Part shown: piece after piece, positions 35,967-45,063 of the stretch
How the letters are laid out: each line of letters starts with the position of its first letter
Numbering within the stretch: position 1 is the stretch's first letter
DNA from: Streptomyces sp. NRRL F-2580
Lineage (GTDB): Bacteria > Actinomycetota > Actinomycetes > Streptomycetales > Streptomycetaceae
Assembly: GCF_000720115.1 (NCBI RefSeq)
Contig: NZ_JOIR01000008.1
Coordinates: 1 to 64,000 of the forward strand
DNA: 64,000 nt
Direction of reading: 5' to 3'
Notes under the pieces: generated by a model
Database searches by the model: none
Seen by the model: only the letters and a program-made list of their open reading frames with translations
Told to the model about the DNA's origin: nothing
Translations under genes and position numbers: made by a program

Positions 35967-36899
35967 TCAGCCGTGGGTGCCCGGCTCCCCACCCTCGAGT
36001 GCGGCCCTGGTGGCCTCGGGAAGGGGCTGTGTGGGCTGCTCCAGGGGCGGCAGGGCGGGCAGGGCATCCCACGCCACGGCCCTGCGGCGCAGGTCGCCAC
36101 GGACCTTCTCGGCGAGTTTGCGGGTGTCGCGCCGGTTCATGACCGCGCCGACGGCGGCGCCCACCATGAACGGCATCAGGTTCGGAAGGTTGCGGAACAT
36201 CCGCTTCATGATCTGCTGTCGCAGTTCGCGCTTCATCTGCCCGCCGAGCGCCGCGTTCAGCGTGGTCGGCTTGGTCAGGTCGACCCCGCGCTCCTCCGTC
36301 CAGGAGGTCAGGTAGGCGTAGCTGCGCTGCCGGAGGCTGCCGGGCGCGCGGAGCCCGTAGACCTCGTGGAGTTCGGCGATGAGCTTCAGCTCGATCGCGG
36401 CGACCCCGGTGATCTCCGCGGCCAGCTCCGCCGGCATCGCGGGCGGGACGGGCAGCATGGCCGCCGCGCCGATCCCGGCGCCGACGGTCGAGGTGGCGTT
36501 GGCGGCGCCCGAGATCAGCTTGTCGGCAAGCTGCTCGGGGCCGAGGCCCGGGAACTGCGCGCGCAGGGTCGCGAGGTCCCGAACGGGAACGCGCGGTGCG
36601 TTCTCGATGACCCTCTCGGTGATGTAGAGGGCGGCGTGCCTGACACCTTCGCCGCCCTTGCGTACACCCTTCTTGACGGCTTGCAGCCGACGGGCCCCGG
36701 GCCTGGGCCGGGCCCCCTCGCCGGGCTCTGTGACCGACGGCACCGCCGGGGCGGTGTCGGAGGGCACGGCGATCGCTTCACTGGCGGAGCCGCCGGGGCC
36801 TCCGGAACCCGTTTCCGGGTCCGGGGGTGCCACCTGCGCCTCCGCCGGATCACCAGACTTCCGGAAGCGTCGCCTCCGAAAGGGTGTCGAGCCAGCCAC
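35967..36899 (-). CDS. Hypothetical protein, weakly EcsC-like
   Basis: A 310-residue protein. The N-terminal ~75 residues are polar, Pro/Gly-rich and probably disordered. The core (about 85-270) has amphipathic and moderately hydrophobic helices (ISGAANATSTVGAGIGAAAMLPVPPAMPAELAAEITGVAAIELKLIAELHEVYG in short blocks, then LPNLMPFMVGAAVGAVMNRRDTRKLAEKV) reminiscent of EcsC-family proteins, but I am not certain of the family. It follows DUF4193 by 12 nt on the same strand and is convergent with DUF3093. Confidence 0.7.
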   Translation of the reverse strand: MAGSTPFRRRRFRKSGDPAEAQVAPPDPETGSGGPGGSASEAIAVPSDTAPAVPSVTEPGEGARPRPGARRLQAVKKGVRKGGEGVRHAALYITERVIENAPRVPVRDLATLRAQFPGLGPEQLADKLISGAANATSTVGAGIGAAAMLPVPPAMPAELAAEITGVAAIELKLIAELHEVYGLRAPGSLRQRSYAYLTSWTEERGVDLTKPTTLNAALGGQMKRELRQQIMKRMFRNLPNLMPFMVGAAVGAVMNRRDTRKLAEKVRGDLRRRAVAWDALPALPPLEQPTQPLPEATRAALEGGEPGTHG

Positions 36900-36911
36900 G
36901 GCCGACGCCTC

Positions 36912-37208
36912 TCAGTCGCAGTCGCGACAGATCGGCTGACCGTTCTTCTCGCGCGCCAGCTGGCTGCGGTGATGCACCAGGAAGCAGCTCATGCAGGTGA
37001 ACTCATCGGCCTGCTTGGGCAGGACCCGGACGGCCAGCTCCTCATTGGAGAGGTCCGCGCCGGGAAGCTCCAGGCTCTCGGCCGAGTCGAATTCGTCCAT
37101 GTCCACGGACGAGGACGACTTCTCGTTACGTCGGGCCTTCAGCTCTTCAATGCTGTCGTTGTCGACGTCGTCGTCTGTCTTGCGCGGGGTGTCGTAGTCC
37201 GTTGCCAT
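36912..37208 (-). CDS. DUF4193 family small zinc-ribbon-like protein
   Basis: A 98-residue acidic protein of the DUF4193 family, almost universal in actinobacteria. The first two-thirds are Asp/Glu-rich and the end is FTCMSCFLVHHRSQLA...ICRDCD, a CxxC...CxxC metal site. Function is unknown; the cysteine pattern and association with RNA polymerase-like complexes in other acidic small proteins are suggestive only. It is preceded by a 380-nt gap holding its promoter. Confidence 0.88.
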   Translation of the reverse strand: MATDYDTPRKTDDDVDNDSIEELKARRNEKSSSSVDMDEFDSAESLELPGADLSNEELAVRVLPKQADEFTCMSCFLVHHRSQLAREKNGQPICRDCD

Positions 37209-37589
37209 TGTTCGCTCTCCCCCTCTGGGTGTTAGCGGTGTCTCAGCGCACGTAACGCACGAGAGGCCGGACTTGTGCCCGACCTGAGGCGGAGATTTTG
37301 CCTCACATCAAGGTCTGTTACTCAATCGACACCCAGCCGCCCACCTGAAGGGCGATTGGCTGGGATGACGACCGGGACCGTACACGGTCCGAGGGCCGTC
37401 TTGCACAAACGCCACCCCGTGTATTTCCCGCCATACAGGGGGCCGGAAACCCGGACTTCCCGGGCTTTCCGGCCGCCCCAGGGTCACTGAACGCACATGC
37501 ACCGACACTCGCCACTGTGATCGATCACACAGGAGCAATTGCTTTCAGAGGGCAAGCATTCAGCCAGCAGCGAACACGGAGTGCGAGAC
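37209..37589. other. Intergenic region between cutS and DUF4193
   Basis: 381 nt on the 3' side of cutS and the 5' side of DUF4193 (both minus strand). It contains a hairpin at 37441-37474 and a GGACCG-TACA-CGGTCC inverted repeat near 37376-37391. The part nearest DUF4193 is less GC-rich and presumably holds its promoter. No gene is seen. Confidence 0.5.
37441..37474 (-). terminator. Hairpin downstream of cutS
   Basis: A 14-bp stem with one bulged base (GGCCGGAAACCCGG against CCGGGCTTTCCGGCC), 116 nt beyond the cutS stop. Confidence 0.55.
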
Positions 37590-38831
37590 TCACAAGGGAA
37601 GAGTGACACGCATCACGAGGCCACCGCCTTCCCGGGGGGTCGTCTGGATCCTTCCGCCGTGTGCGCGCGCCACGGAGCGCGCGATCGACAGGCCCAGCCC
37701 GACACCCTTGTCACTGCCCGTGCGCTCCGTACGCAGCCGCCTGAAGGGCTCGAAGAGGTTGTCCACCTCGTACGCGGGAACAACGGGACCCGTGTTCGAT
37801 ACCAGGAGGACCGCCTGACCGTGCTGGACCTCGGTGGTGACCTCCACCCAGCCCGCCTCCGGCACGTTGTACCGGACGGCGTTCTGCACCAGGTTGAGGG
37901 CGATCCGCTCCAGCAGCACGCCGTTGCCCTGGACCACGGCCGGCGCGCGCTCGCCGCGGATCTCCACGCCCTTCGCCTCGGCCTCGCCCCGCACCTGGTC
38001 GACGGCGCGCGAGGCGACCTCCGCCAGGTCCACGGGCTTGCGCTCCACTATCTGGTTCTCGCTGCGGGCCAGCAGCAGCAGGCCCTCGACCAGCTGCTCG
38101 CTGCGCTCGTTCGTGGCGAGCAGGGTCTTCCCCAGCTGCTGGAGCTCCACCGGGGCCCCCGGATCGGAGAGGTGCACCTCCAGCAGGGTCCGGTTGATCG
38201 CGAGCGGCGTGCGCAGCTCGTGCGAGGCGTTCGCGACGAACCTCTGCTGCGCTGTGAAGGCCCGCTCCAGCCGGTCGAGCATCTCGTCGAAGGTGTCGGC
38301 GAGCTCCTTGAGCTCGTCGTCCGGCCCGTCCAGCTCGATCCGCCGGGTCAGGTCGGTGCCGACCACCCGGCGGGCGGTACGGGTGATCTTGCCCAGCGGC
38401 GAGAGCACCCGGCCGGCCATCGCGTAGCCGAACGCGAAGGCGATGATGCTCAGCCCCAGCAGGGCCATGAGCGAGCGGCTCAGCAGGTCGTCCAGGGCGT
38501 GCCGGCGCTGTTCCAGCGCGCAGGCCTTCATCGCGGTGTTGAACTGTTCGAGCTGGTTGATCCTCGACACCGGGCAGGTGGTGCTGGTGACCTGGACGTT
38601 CTGGCCGTCGACGATCTCGTACATGAGGGCGTTGCCCTGCCGCAGCGCCTGTGCCGCCAGCAGGTAGATGATCGACAGCAACAGGATGCCCGCGATCAGG
38701 AACATCCCGCCGTAGAGCAGCGTGAGGCGTATCCGGATCGTCGGGCGCAGCCACGGGAAGGGACCCTCGGGCTGGCCGGGGTCCCAGGTCGGTTTCGGTG
38801 GCGCCGCCGGGGGCGCCGGGCTGGTTGCCAC
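37590..38831 (-). CDS. cutS: CutS-like sensor histidine kinase
   Basis: A 413-residue membrane kinase. Transmembrane segments lie at about 36-62 and 117-140; the short extracytoplasmic loop between them holds two cysteines, C86 and C104. A HAMP domain (about 141-192) follows, then HisKA with NASHELRTP (H204) and the HATPase (NAVRYNVPE, GVGLGLSIARSVARAHGG). The context (cutR 3 nt upstream, near dut and hemH) and sequence match Streptomyces CutRS. The pair of extracytoplasmic cysteines could make it a thiol/disulfide sensor of the cell surface; that is inference from their position. Confidence 0.88.
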   Translation of the reverse strand: MATSPAPPAAPPKPTWDPGQPEGPFPWLRPTIRIRLTLLYGGMFLIAGILLLSIIYLLAAQALRQGNALMYEIVDGQNVQVTSTTCPVSRINQLEQFNTAMKACALEQRRHALDDLLSRSLMALLGLSIIAFAFGYAMAGRVLSPLGKITRTARRVVGTDLTRRIELDGPDDELKELADTFDEMLDRLERAFTAQQRFVANASHELRTPLAINRTLLEVHLSDPGAPVELQQLGKTLLATNERSEQLVEGLLLLARSENQIVERKPVDLAEVASRAVDQVRGEAEAKGVEIRGERAPAVVQGNGVLLERIALNLVQNAVRYNVPEAGWVEVTTEVQHGQAVLLVSNTGPVVPAYEVDNLFEPFRRLRTERTGSDKGVGLGLSIARSVARAHGGRIQTTPREGGGLVMRVTLPL

Positions 38832-38834
38832 GCG

Positions 38835-39488
38835 TCAGATCCGGTATCCGGAACCGGGCACGGTGACGATGACCGGCGGCTCCCCGAGCTTGCGCCGCAG
38901 GGTCATGACCGTCACCCGTACGACGTTGGTGAACGGGTCGGTGTTCTCGTCCCAGGCCTTCTCCAGCAGCTGCTCGGCGGAGACGACGGTCCCCTCGCTG
39001 CGCATGAGGACCTCCAGCACCGCGAACTCCTTCGGCGCCAGCTGCACCTCCTTGCCCTCGCGGAACACCTCGCGCCGGTTCGGGTCCAGCTTGATCCCGG
39101 CACGCTCCAGTACGGGCGGCAGCGCGACCGTGGTGCGCCGGCCGAGGGCCCGTACGCGGGCGGTCAGCTCGGTGAAGGCGAAGGGCTTGGGCAGGTAGTC
39201 GTCCGCCCCGAGCTCCAGGCCCTCCACCCGGTCGCTGACGTCACCCGAGGCGGTCAGCATGAGCACGCGGGTGGGCATGCCGAGCTCGACGATCTTCCGG
39301 CACACGTCGTCGCCGTGCACGAGCGGGAGGTCCCGGTCGAGCACGACCACGTCGTAGTCGTTCACGCCGACCCGCTCCAGGGCGGCGGCGCCGTCGTACA
39401 CGACGTCCACGGCCATGGCCTCCCGGCGCAGTCCGGTGGCCACCGCATCGGCGAGCAGCTGCTCGTCCTCGACGACGAGTACGCGCAC
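38835..39488 (-). CDS. cutR: CutR-like response regulator
   Basis: A 217-residue OmpR-type regulator: receiver with E7-D8 pocket, D51 phospho-acceptor (VVVLDRDLPL) and KPF motif near 100; DNA-binding winged helix from about 125 (VQLAPKEFAVLEVLMRSEG) to PGSGYRI at the end. The GTG at 39488 is preceded by GAAGGAAACGAC, a good ribosome site, and gives exactly the expected CutR length. It is the first gene of cutRS and diverges from a 59-residue small gene. Confidence 0.9.
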   Translation of the reverse strand: MRVLVVEDEQLLADAVATGLRREAMAVDVVYDGAAALERVGVNDYDVVVLDRDLPLVHGDDVCRKIVELGMPTRVLMLTASGDVSDRVEGLELGADDYLPKPFAFTELTARVRALGRRTTVALPPVLERAGIKLDPNRREVFREGKEVQLAPKEFAVLEVLMRSEGTVVSAEQLLEKAWDENTDPFTNVVRVTVMTLRRKLGEPPVIVTVPGSGYRI

Positions 39489-39733
39489 GTCGTTTCCTTC
39501 CTCCGAGCCCAGAAGGGCACACGTGTATTGCGTCGTCCATCCTGCACGTTTCGGCCGTAAACCGGCTGTAAGGCGGCTCGTGGAGGGGCTCACGGTACGG
39601 AAGTGAGGATTCCCTGGCCTTGAGAGGTTTCTGCGCCCGGAGCGCCGGGGAGGACGTCACCACACCCCATCCACTCCCTGACGGCGGACAGCCACGTGCC
39701 GCCGCCGACCCACGAAGAGGGGGCGAACCCATC

Positions 39734-39913
39734 ATGGACGCATTCACCGCGGGTCTCCTGCAGCGCATCAGGGCGACGCAGTCGGACCTCATGCACGCCC
39801 GCGAGACGGGCGACGACTTCCTCGCGGAAGTGGAACAGGCGGAGCTGGAAGACCTCCAGCGCCTCGCCGCCGAGCACGGGGTGCCGGTCACGGCCACCGT
39901 GCCCGCCTGCTGA
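39734..39913 (+). CDS. Small conserved hypothetical protein
   Basis: A 59-residue, highly charged, fully helical protein (FTAGLLQRIRATQSDLMHAR and FLAEVEQAELEDLQRLAAEHG) without known domains. The ATG at 39734 has AGAGGGGGCG upstream. It is divergent from cutR, and I believe such proteins recur at this position in Streptomyces. Function unknown. Confidence 0.7.
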   Translation: MDAFTAGLLQRIRATQSDLMHARETGDDFLAEVEQAELEDLQRLAAEHGVPVTATVPAC

Positions 39914-39971
39914 CCTGACCTTGCCGACCCGACCCGAGCCGACCTGCTGATCCCTCACGGCTCCCGCACGG

Positions 39972-40011
39972 CGCGAACCCCGGCCGCCCTCTCGGGCAGC
40001 CGGGGTTCGCG
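39972..40011. terminator. Bidirectional hairpin between the small gene and the inositol-phosphatase gene
   Basis: A perfect 13-bp stem (CGCGAACCCCGGC at 39972-39984; complement at 39999-40011), loop 14 nt, between convergent genes. Confidence 0.75.
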
Positions 40012-40064
40012 TGCTTCCGGCGACTGCGGCCCGCCCCGACCGGGCCGGGGCGCCGCGGGACCGG

Positions 40065-40868
40065 TCAGTCGTGCCAGGCCCCGGACTCCTCCAGCAGCGG
40101 CTGCATCGAGGCGAACACCGCGGGGGTGGCCGCCAGCGTCAGCTCCCCCGAGGCCCGCTCCCCCGGCCGGCCGCCCGTCACGGCCCCTGCCTCCCGCGCG
40201 ATCAGCTCGCCGGCGGCCAGGTCCCAGGGGTTCAGCCCCCGCTCGTAGTACCCGTCCAGCCGCCCGGCGGCCACGTCGCACAGGTCCAGCGCCGCCGACC
40301 CGCCCCGCCGGATGTCCCGTACCAGCGGGATGATCCGGGCCGCGATCTCGGCCTGGTGGGCCCGCCGGGTCTGCACGTACGCGAAGCCCGTGCCGAGCAG
40401 TGCCTGGTCCAGCGGCGCCGCCGGCCGGCACGCGAGGCGCGCCGTGCCCAGCCAGGCCCCGCCGCCGAGCACCGCGTGGTACGTCTCCCCGCGCATGGGC
40501 GCCGCCACGACGCCCACCACGGTCTCGCCGTCGTACTCGGCGGCGATGGACACGCCCCAGCTCGGGAGCCCGTAGAGGTAGTTCACGGTGCCGTCGAGCG
40601 GGTCGACGACCCAGCGGACCCCGCTGGTCCCCGGGGTGTCCGCGCCCTCCTCGCCCAGCAGCCCGTCCTCGGGCCGCCGCTCGGCGAGGATGCCGGTGAT
40701 CAGCTTCTCCGCCGCGATGTCCATCTCGGTCACCACGTCGATCGGGCTGCTCTTGGTCGCCGCCACCGCCAGATCGGCCGGCCGGCCGTCGCGCAGCAGA
40801 GCCCCGGCCTGGCGGGCGGCCTCCAGGCCCACGTCCAGCAGTTCGGCCTTCAGCTCTTCGGAGATCAC
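40065..40868 (-). CDS. Inositol monophosphatase family protein
   Basis: A 267-residue Mg2+-dependent phosphatase of the IMPase/SuhB superfamily. Metal-binding motifs are visible: DVVTEMDIAAEK, LLGEEG (motif with the GEE pair), WVVDPLDGTVNYLYGLP (motif DPLDGT) and the C-terminal NPWDLAAGELIAREAGA. The substrate may be inositol-1-phosphate or another sugar phosphate. The GTG at 40868 has GGAAGAGGA just upstream; a longer frame upstream is only antisense of hemH. It is 11 nt downstream of hemH on the same strand. Confidence 0.9.
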   Translation of the reverse strand: MISEELKAELLDVGLEAARQAGALLRDGRPADLAVAATKSSPIDVVTEMDIAAEKLITGILAERRPEDGLLGEEGADTPGTSGVRWVVDPLDGTVNYLYGLPSWGVSIAAEYDGETVVGVVAAPMRGETYHAVLGGGAWLGTARLACRPAAPLDQALLGTGFAYVQTRRAHQAEIAARIIPLVRDIRRGGSAALDLCDVAAGRLDGYYERGLNPWDLAAGELIAREAGAVTGGRPGERASGELTLAATPAVFASMQPLLEESGAWHD

Positions 40869-40879
40869 GGTTCCTCTTC

Positions 40880-42034
40880 CTACGCGTACGGACTGTCGGC
40901 GCCCGCGGCCGCCGGCCGGGGGCTGCGCGCCGGGCAACAGCCCACCGCGCACAGGTCGTGGCTCTGCCCCAGCGTGCCCACCCAGCACTCCGCGGCGCGC
41001 TCCCCGCGTTCCTTGGCGGCCCGCTCCAGCACCAGCTCCCGTACGGCCCCGGCGAACACCGGATCGGCGCCGACGGTCGCGGAGCGCGCGACGGGCAGGC
41101 CCAGTTCGGCCGCCTTGGCGGTGGCCTCGGTGTCCAGGTCGTACAGGACTTCCATGTGGTCGGAGACGAAGCCGATGGGCACCATCACGACGGCGGGGGC
41201 GCCCTCGGCGTGCAGGGCCTCCAGGTGGTCGCAGATGTCCGGCTCCAGCCACGGGATGTGCGGGGCGCCGCTGCGGGACTGGTAGACGAGCTGCCACGGG
41301 TGCGCGGTCCCGGTCTTCACGGCCACCTCGTCCGCGATCACCCGGGCGACGTCGAGGTGCTGCTTGACGTAGGCGCCGCCCTCGCCGCCCCCGGTGTGGT
41401 CCTCCACGGGGCCGGAGGCGTCCGCGGCGGCCGTCGGGATGGAGTGCGTGGTGAAGGCGAGGTGGGCCCCGCCCCGGACCTCCTCGGGCAGCGAGGCGAG
41501 CGAGGCGAGCACCCCGTCGATCATGGGCTGTACGAAGCCGGGGTGGTTGAAGTAGTGCCGCAGCTTGTCGACCTGCGGCAGCTCCAGCCCCTCCTCGGCG
41601 AGGGTGGCCAGCGCGTCGGCCAGGTTCTCGCGGTACTGCCGGCAGCCCGAGTACGAGGCGTACGCGCTGGTCGCCAGCACCGCGATCCGGCGCCGGCCGT
41701 CGGCGACCATCTCCCGCATCACGTCGGTCAGGTACGGGGCCCAGTTCCGGTTGCCCCAGTAGACCGGCAGGTCCAGCCCGTGCCCGGCGAAGTCCTTGCG
41801 CAGCGCGTCCAGCAGCGCGCGGTTCTGCCCGTTGATCGGGCTGACCCCGCCGAAGCCGAAGTAGTGCTGCCCGACCTCCTTGAGCCGCTCGCGCGGGATG
41901 CCGCGACCGCGCGTGACGTTCTCCAGGAACGGCACGACGTCGTCGGGTCCCTCGGGGCCGCCGAAGGACAGCAGCAGGAGGGCGTCGTACGGGGCGGCGG
42001 GCCCGCCGGCGGGCGGGAGGAGCTGGTCTGACAT
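40880..42034 (-). CDS. hemH: Ferrochelatase (actinobacterial coproporphyrin type)
   Basis: A 384-residue ferrochelatase. Family blocks: [29 protein letters not shown] at the N-terminus (in short segments), [39 protein letters not shown] with the metal-site His, and [16 protein letters not shown]. Near the C-terminus lie C350, C362, C366 and C367, matching the cysteines that bind a [2Fe-2S] cluster in actinobacterial enzymes. In Actinobacteria this family inserts iron into coproporphyrin III in the coproporphyrin-dependent haem pathway (CpfC). A candidate iron box lies about 65 nt upstream. Confidence 0.94.
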   Translation of the reverse strand: MSDQLLPPAGGPAAPYDALLLLSFGGPEGPDDVVPFLENVTRGRGIPRERLKEVGQHYFGFGGVSPINGQNRALLDALRKDFAGHGLDLPVYWGNRNWAPYLTDVMREMVADGRRRIAVLATSAYASYSGCRQYRENLADALATLAEEGLELPQVDKLRHYFNHPGFVQPMIDGVLASLASLPEEVRGGAHLAFTTHSIPTAAADASGPVEDHTGGGEGGAYVKQHLDVARVIADEVAVKTGTAHPWQLVYQSRSGAPHIPWLEPDICDHLEALHAEGAPAVVMVPIGFVSDHMEVLYDLDTEATAKAAELGLPVARSATVGADPVFAGAVRELVLERAAKERGERAAECWVGTLGQSHDLCAVGCCPARSPRPAAAGADSPYA

Positions 42035-42099
42035 GCCTCGAATCCTGCCACCCGGCGTCCCCGCGGGAGAAGCGGCCCGGCCAGGAGCAGCCCGGCGAC

Positions 42100-42118
42100 A
42101 AAGGTAAGGTAAACCTTA
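42100..42118. promoter_or_regulatory. Candidate iron box (DmdR/IdeR-type operator)
   Basis: AAAGGTAAGGTAAACCTTA matches 13 of 19 positions of the consensus TTAGGTTAGGCTAACCTAA and keeps the AGGT...ACCT halves. It lies between divergent hemH and the MFS gene, just before a second GTTCCG-AGTC-CGGAAC repeat (42119-42134). It may give iron control of haem synthesis and/or the transporter. Confidence 0.55.
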
Positions 42119-42205
42119 GTTCCGAGTCCGGAACCTTCCCCCGTGCGGGGGCCCCGTAGGCGGTCGTAACCTGTATGGGCCCACGACGTCCCTTACGGAG
42201 GGCCC

Positions 42206-43471
42206 TTGCCCAGTCCCTATCGCGCCATTTTCTCGGCCCCCGGCACCAAGGGGTTCAGCGCCGCCGGCCTCATTGGCCGACTGCCGATATCCATGGTCGG
42301 CGTGGGCATCCTGACGATGATCTCCGAGATCACCGGTCGCTACGCCATGGCCAGCGCGCTCACCGGCACGCTGGCGCTGGCCGCCGCGGTCATCGGCCCC
42401 CAGGTCTCCCGGCTCGTGGACCAGTACGGCCAACGGCGCGTCCTGCGTCCCGCGACCCTGATCTCCGTCGCGGCGGTCACCGGGCTGCTGCTGGCCGCCG
42501 CGAACGGCCTGCCGGACTGGACGCTCTTCGTCTGCGCCGCGATCGCCGGCTGCGTGCCCAGCGTCGGCTCGATGATCCGTGCCCGCTGGACCGTCATCTA
42601 CCGGGACTCACCGCGCGACCTGCACACCGCGTACTCCTTCGAGTCGGTGGTGGACGAGGTCTGCTTCATCTTCGGCCCGATCCTCGCCATCGGACTGTCC
42701 ACCACCTGGTTCCCGGAGGCCGGGCCGCTGATCGCCGCCGTCTGCCTGATGGTCGGCGTGTGGCTGCTCACCGCCCAGACCTCCACGGAGCCCGCCCCGC
42801 ACCCGCACGACGAGAGCGCGGAACGCACCTCGGCCCTGCGCTCGCCCGGCCTGCAGGTGCTGACGGCCACCTTCGTGGCGACCGGCGCGATCTTCGGCTC
42901 CATCGACGTGGCCACCCTGGCCTTCGCGGGGGAGCAGGGCAGCAAGTCCTCGGCGAGCTTCATCCTGGCCGTCTGGGCCCTCGGTTCCTGCCTGGCCGGC
43001 ATCGTGTTCGGCCTGCTGCATCTCAAAGGCCGGACTGAACGCCGTTGGATACTGGGCGTATGTGCGATGGCCGTGAGTATGATCCCCCTCCTACTGGCCG
43101 GGAACCTTCCGTTTCTGGCCGTGGCGCTCTTCGTCTCGGGCCTCGCCATCGCTCCCACGATGATCACCACGATGGCCCTGATCGAGGCGCACGTACCACA
43201 CGCGAAGCTGACCGAGGGCATGACCTGGATCAGCACCGGCCTCGCGGTCGGCATCGCGGTCGGGTCCTCCGTGACCGGCTGGGTCGTGGACGCGGCCGGC
43301 GCGCGGACCGGGTACGTCGTCTCCATCTCGGCGGGGGTGGCCGCGGCGGCGGTTGCGTTCGCGGGATACCGCCGGCTGACGAGGCCGGCGCAAGGGGAGG
43401 AGCCCTCTAGCGATGGCGACGGCGACAGCGGGGACAGCAGGGAACAGCAGGCCGGCCACCACGTGGCATAA
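42206..43471 (+). CDS. MFS transporter
   Basis: A 421-residue major-facilitator-superfamily protein with 12 predicted membrane segments, including GVGILTMISEITGRYAMASALTG, a conserved DQYGQRRVL loop between helices 2 and 3, and a central charged loop near residues 195-215. It starts with the rare TTG at 42206; an ideal GGAGGG 5-10 nt upstream decides this start. Substrate unknown; the iron-box-like site upstream hints at a link to iron or haem. Its 3' end overlaps the next gene by 59 nt. Confidence 0.87.
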   Translation: MPSPYRAIFSAPGTKGFSAAGLIGRLPISMVGVGILTMISEITGRYAMASALTGTLALAAAVIGPQVSRLVDQYGQRRVLRPATLISVAAVTGLLLAAANGLPDWTLFVCAAIAGCVPSVGSMIRARWTVIYRDSPRDLHTAYSFESVVDEVCFIFGPILAIGLSTTWFPEAGPLIAAVCLMVGVWLLTAQTSTEPAPHPHDESAERTSALRSPGLQVLTATFVATGAIFGSIDVATLAFAGEQGSKSSASFILAVWALGSCLAGIVFGLLHLKGRTERRWILGVCAMAVSMIPLLLAGNLPFLAVALFVSGLAIAPTMITTMALIEAHVPHAKLTEGMTWISTGLAVGIAVGSSVTGWVVDAAGARTGYVVSISAGVAAAAVAFAGYRRLTRPAQGEEPSSDGDGDSGDSREQQAGHHVA

Positions 43472-44750
43472 CTGGGCGGGCAACGTCACCGCCACGCCCG
43501 CCCGCGTGGTGACCCCGGCCTCGGTCGGGGAGCTCCAGGAGGCGGTCCGCCGGGCCGCCGAAGAGGGACTGCGGGTGAAGGCGGTCGGCACCGGCCACTC
43601 CTTCACCGCGGCCGCCGCGACCGACGGGGTGCTCGTACGCCCCCAAGCCCTGGCCGGGATCCGGGCCGTCGACCGGACCGCCGGCACCGTCACGGTGGAG
43701 GCGGGCACGACCCTCAAGGAGCTGAACCGGGCCCTCGCCCGGGAGGGCCTGTCGCTGACCAACATGGGCGACATCATGGAGCAGACGGTCTCCGGCGCCA
43801 CCAGCACCGGCACCCACGGCACCGGCCGCGACTCGGCCTCCATCGCCGCCCAGATCCGCGGCCTGGAGCTGGTCACCGCCGACGGCCGGCTGCTCATCTG
43901 CTCCGAGAAGGAGAATCCCGAGGTCTTCGCAGCGGCCCGGATCGGCATCGGCGCGCTCGGCATCGTCACCGCGATCACCTTCGCCGTCGAGCCGCTCTTC
44001 TTCCTGACCGCCCGTGAGGAGCCCATGGGGTTCGACCGGGTGACCTCGGAGTTCGAGGAGCACTTCGCGGAGAACGAGCACTTCGAGTTCTACTGGTTCC
44101 CGCACACCGGCAACTGCAACACCAAGCGGAACAACCGCAGCCAGGGCCCCGCCGCCCCGCCCGGACCCGTGAGCGCCTGGGTCGAGGACGAGCTCCTCTC
44201 CAACGGCCTCTTCCAGGTGGTGAACTCGCTGGGCCGCGCCGTGCCCGCCACCATCCCCTCCATCGCCCGCGTGGCCAGCCGCGCCCTGTCCGCGCGCACC
44301 TACACGGACATCCCGTACAAGGTGTTCACCAGCCCGCGGCGGGTGCGGTTCGTGGAAATGGAGTACGCCCTCCCGCGCGAGCGGGTGGTCGAGGCGCTGC
44401 GGGAGCTGCGCGCGATGGTCGACCGCTCCGGGCTGCGGATCAGCTTCCCCGTGGAGGTGCGGACGGCTCCGGCGGACGACATCGCGCTGTCGACGGCCTC
44501 GGGGCGCGAGACGGCGTACGTCGCGGTGCACATGTACAAGGGCACGCCGTACCAGGCCTACTTCACGGCGGCCGAGCGCATCTTCACCGCGCACGGCGGC
44601 CGGCCGCACTGGGGCAAGGTGCACACCCGGGACGCGGAGTACTTCGCGCAGGTCTATCCGCGGTTCGGCGAGTTCACCGCGCTGCGGGACCGGCTCGACC
44701 CGGGCCGGGTCTTCGGAAACGACTACCTGCGGCGCGTCCTGGGCGACTGA
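43413..44750 (+). CDS. D-arabinono-1,4-lactone oxidase family FAD oxidoreductase
   Basis: A 445-residue flavoprotein of the aldonolactone oxidase/alditol oxidase group. The FAD_binding_4 domain covers residues ~20-190 with VKAVGTGHSFTAAAATDG (FAD pyrophosphate loop) and SGATSTGTHGTG; the C-terminal ALO domain has NCNTKRNN, HMYKGTPYQAYF and the HWGKVHT active-site motif. It oxidises an aldono-lactone or polyol, giving H2O2. The ATG at 43413 follows GGGGAGGAG and lies inside the MFS gene, so the two are coupled. Confidence 0.88.
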   Translation: MATATAGTAGNSRPATTWHNWAGNVTATPARVVTPASVGELQEAVRRAAEEGLRVKAVGTGHSFTAAAATDGVLVRPQALAGIRAVDRTAGTVTVEAGTTLKELNRALAREGLSLTNMGDIMEQTVSGATSTGTHGTGRDSASIAAQIRGLELVTADGRLLICSEKENPEVFAAARIGIGALGIVTAITFAVEPLFFLTAREEPMGFDRVTSEFEEHFAENEHFEFYWFPHTGNCNTKRNNRSQGPAAPPGPVSAWVEDELLSNGLFQVVNSLGRAVPATIPSIARVASRALSARTYTDIPYKVFTSPRRVRFVEMEYALPRERVVEALRELRAMVDRSGLRISFPVEVRTAPADDIALSTASGRETAYVAVHMYKGTPYQAYFTAAERIFTAHGGRPHWGKVHTRDAEYFAQVYPRFGEFTALRDRLDPGRVFGNDYLRRVLGD

Positions 44751-45036
44751 GGTCCGGCCGGAGCCACTCGGCTCAGGGGGTGTCACGTGGCGTCAGGGAG
44801 CGCTCTGTCGTGCCGCCGGTGTCGACGCGTCAGGACTCGGCGGCGGGGTCGGCGGCGCGGGTGTCGGCGTGGGCGTCCGCTTCGAGGGGGGGCCGGGCGT
44901 CTGGCCCCCCGAACCGGAGGGCCGGGGTCGGGGCGCGGACTCCCGCTCGCGTCGTGGCCCGGGCTCGGGCCCGGGCCGCCGGGCGTGGGCCGCCCACGCC
45001 CCCCGGGAAGAGCCCCGGCGGGCGACGGGAAGGGCG

Positions 45037-45063
45037 GCAGGACCCCCGGGCCGGGGGTCCTGC
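45037..45063 (+). terminator. Hairpin in the sepH upstream gap
   Basis: GCAGGACCCCCGG pairs with CCGGGGGTCCTGC, giving up to 13 bp with a minimal loop; nearly 290 nt after the oxidase stop. Confidence 0.45.

Noticed and set aside
40065..42101. 678-codon minus-strand frame that could look like a fusion
   Set aside because: Only the last 267 codons are a real protein (inositol monophosphatase family); the rest is an off-frame read of hemH.
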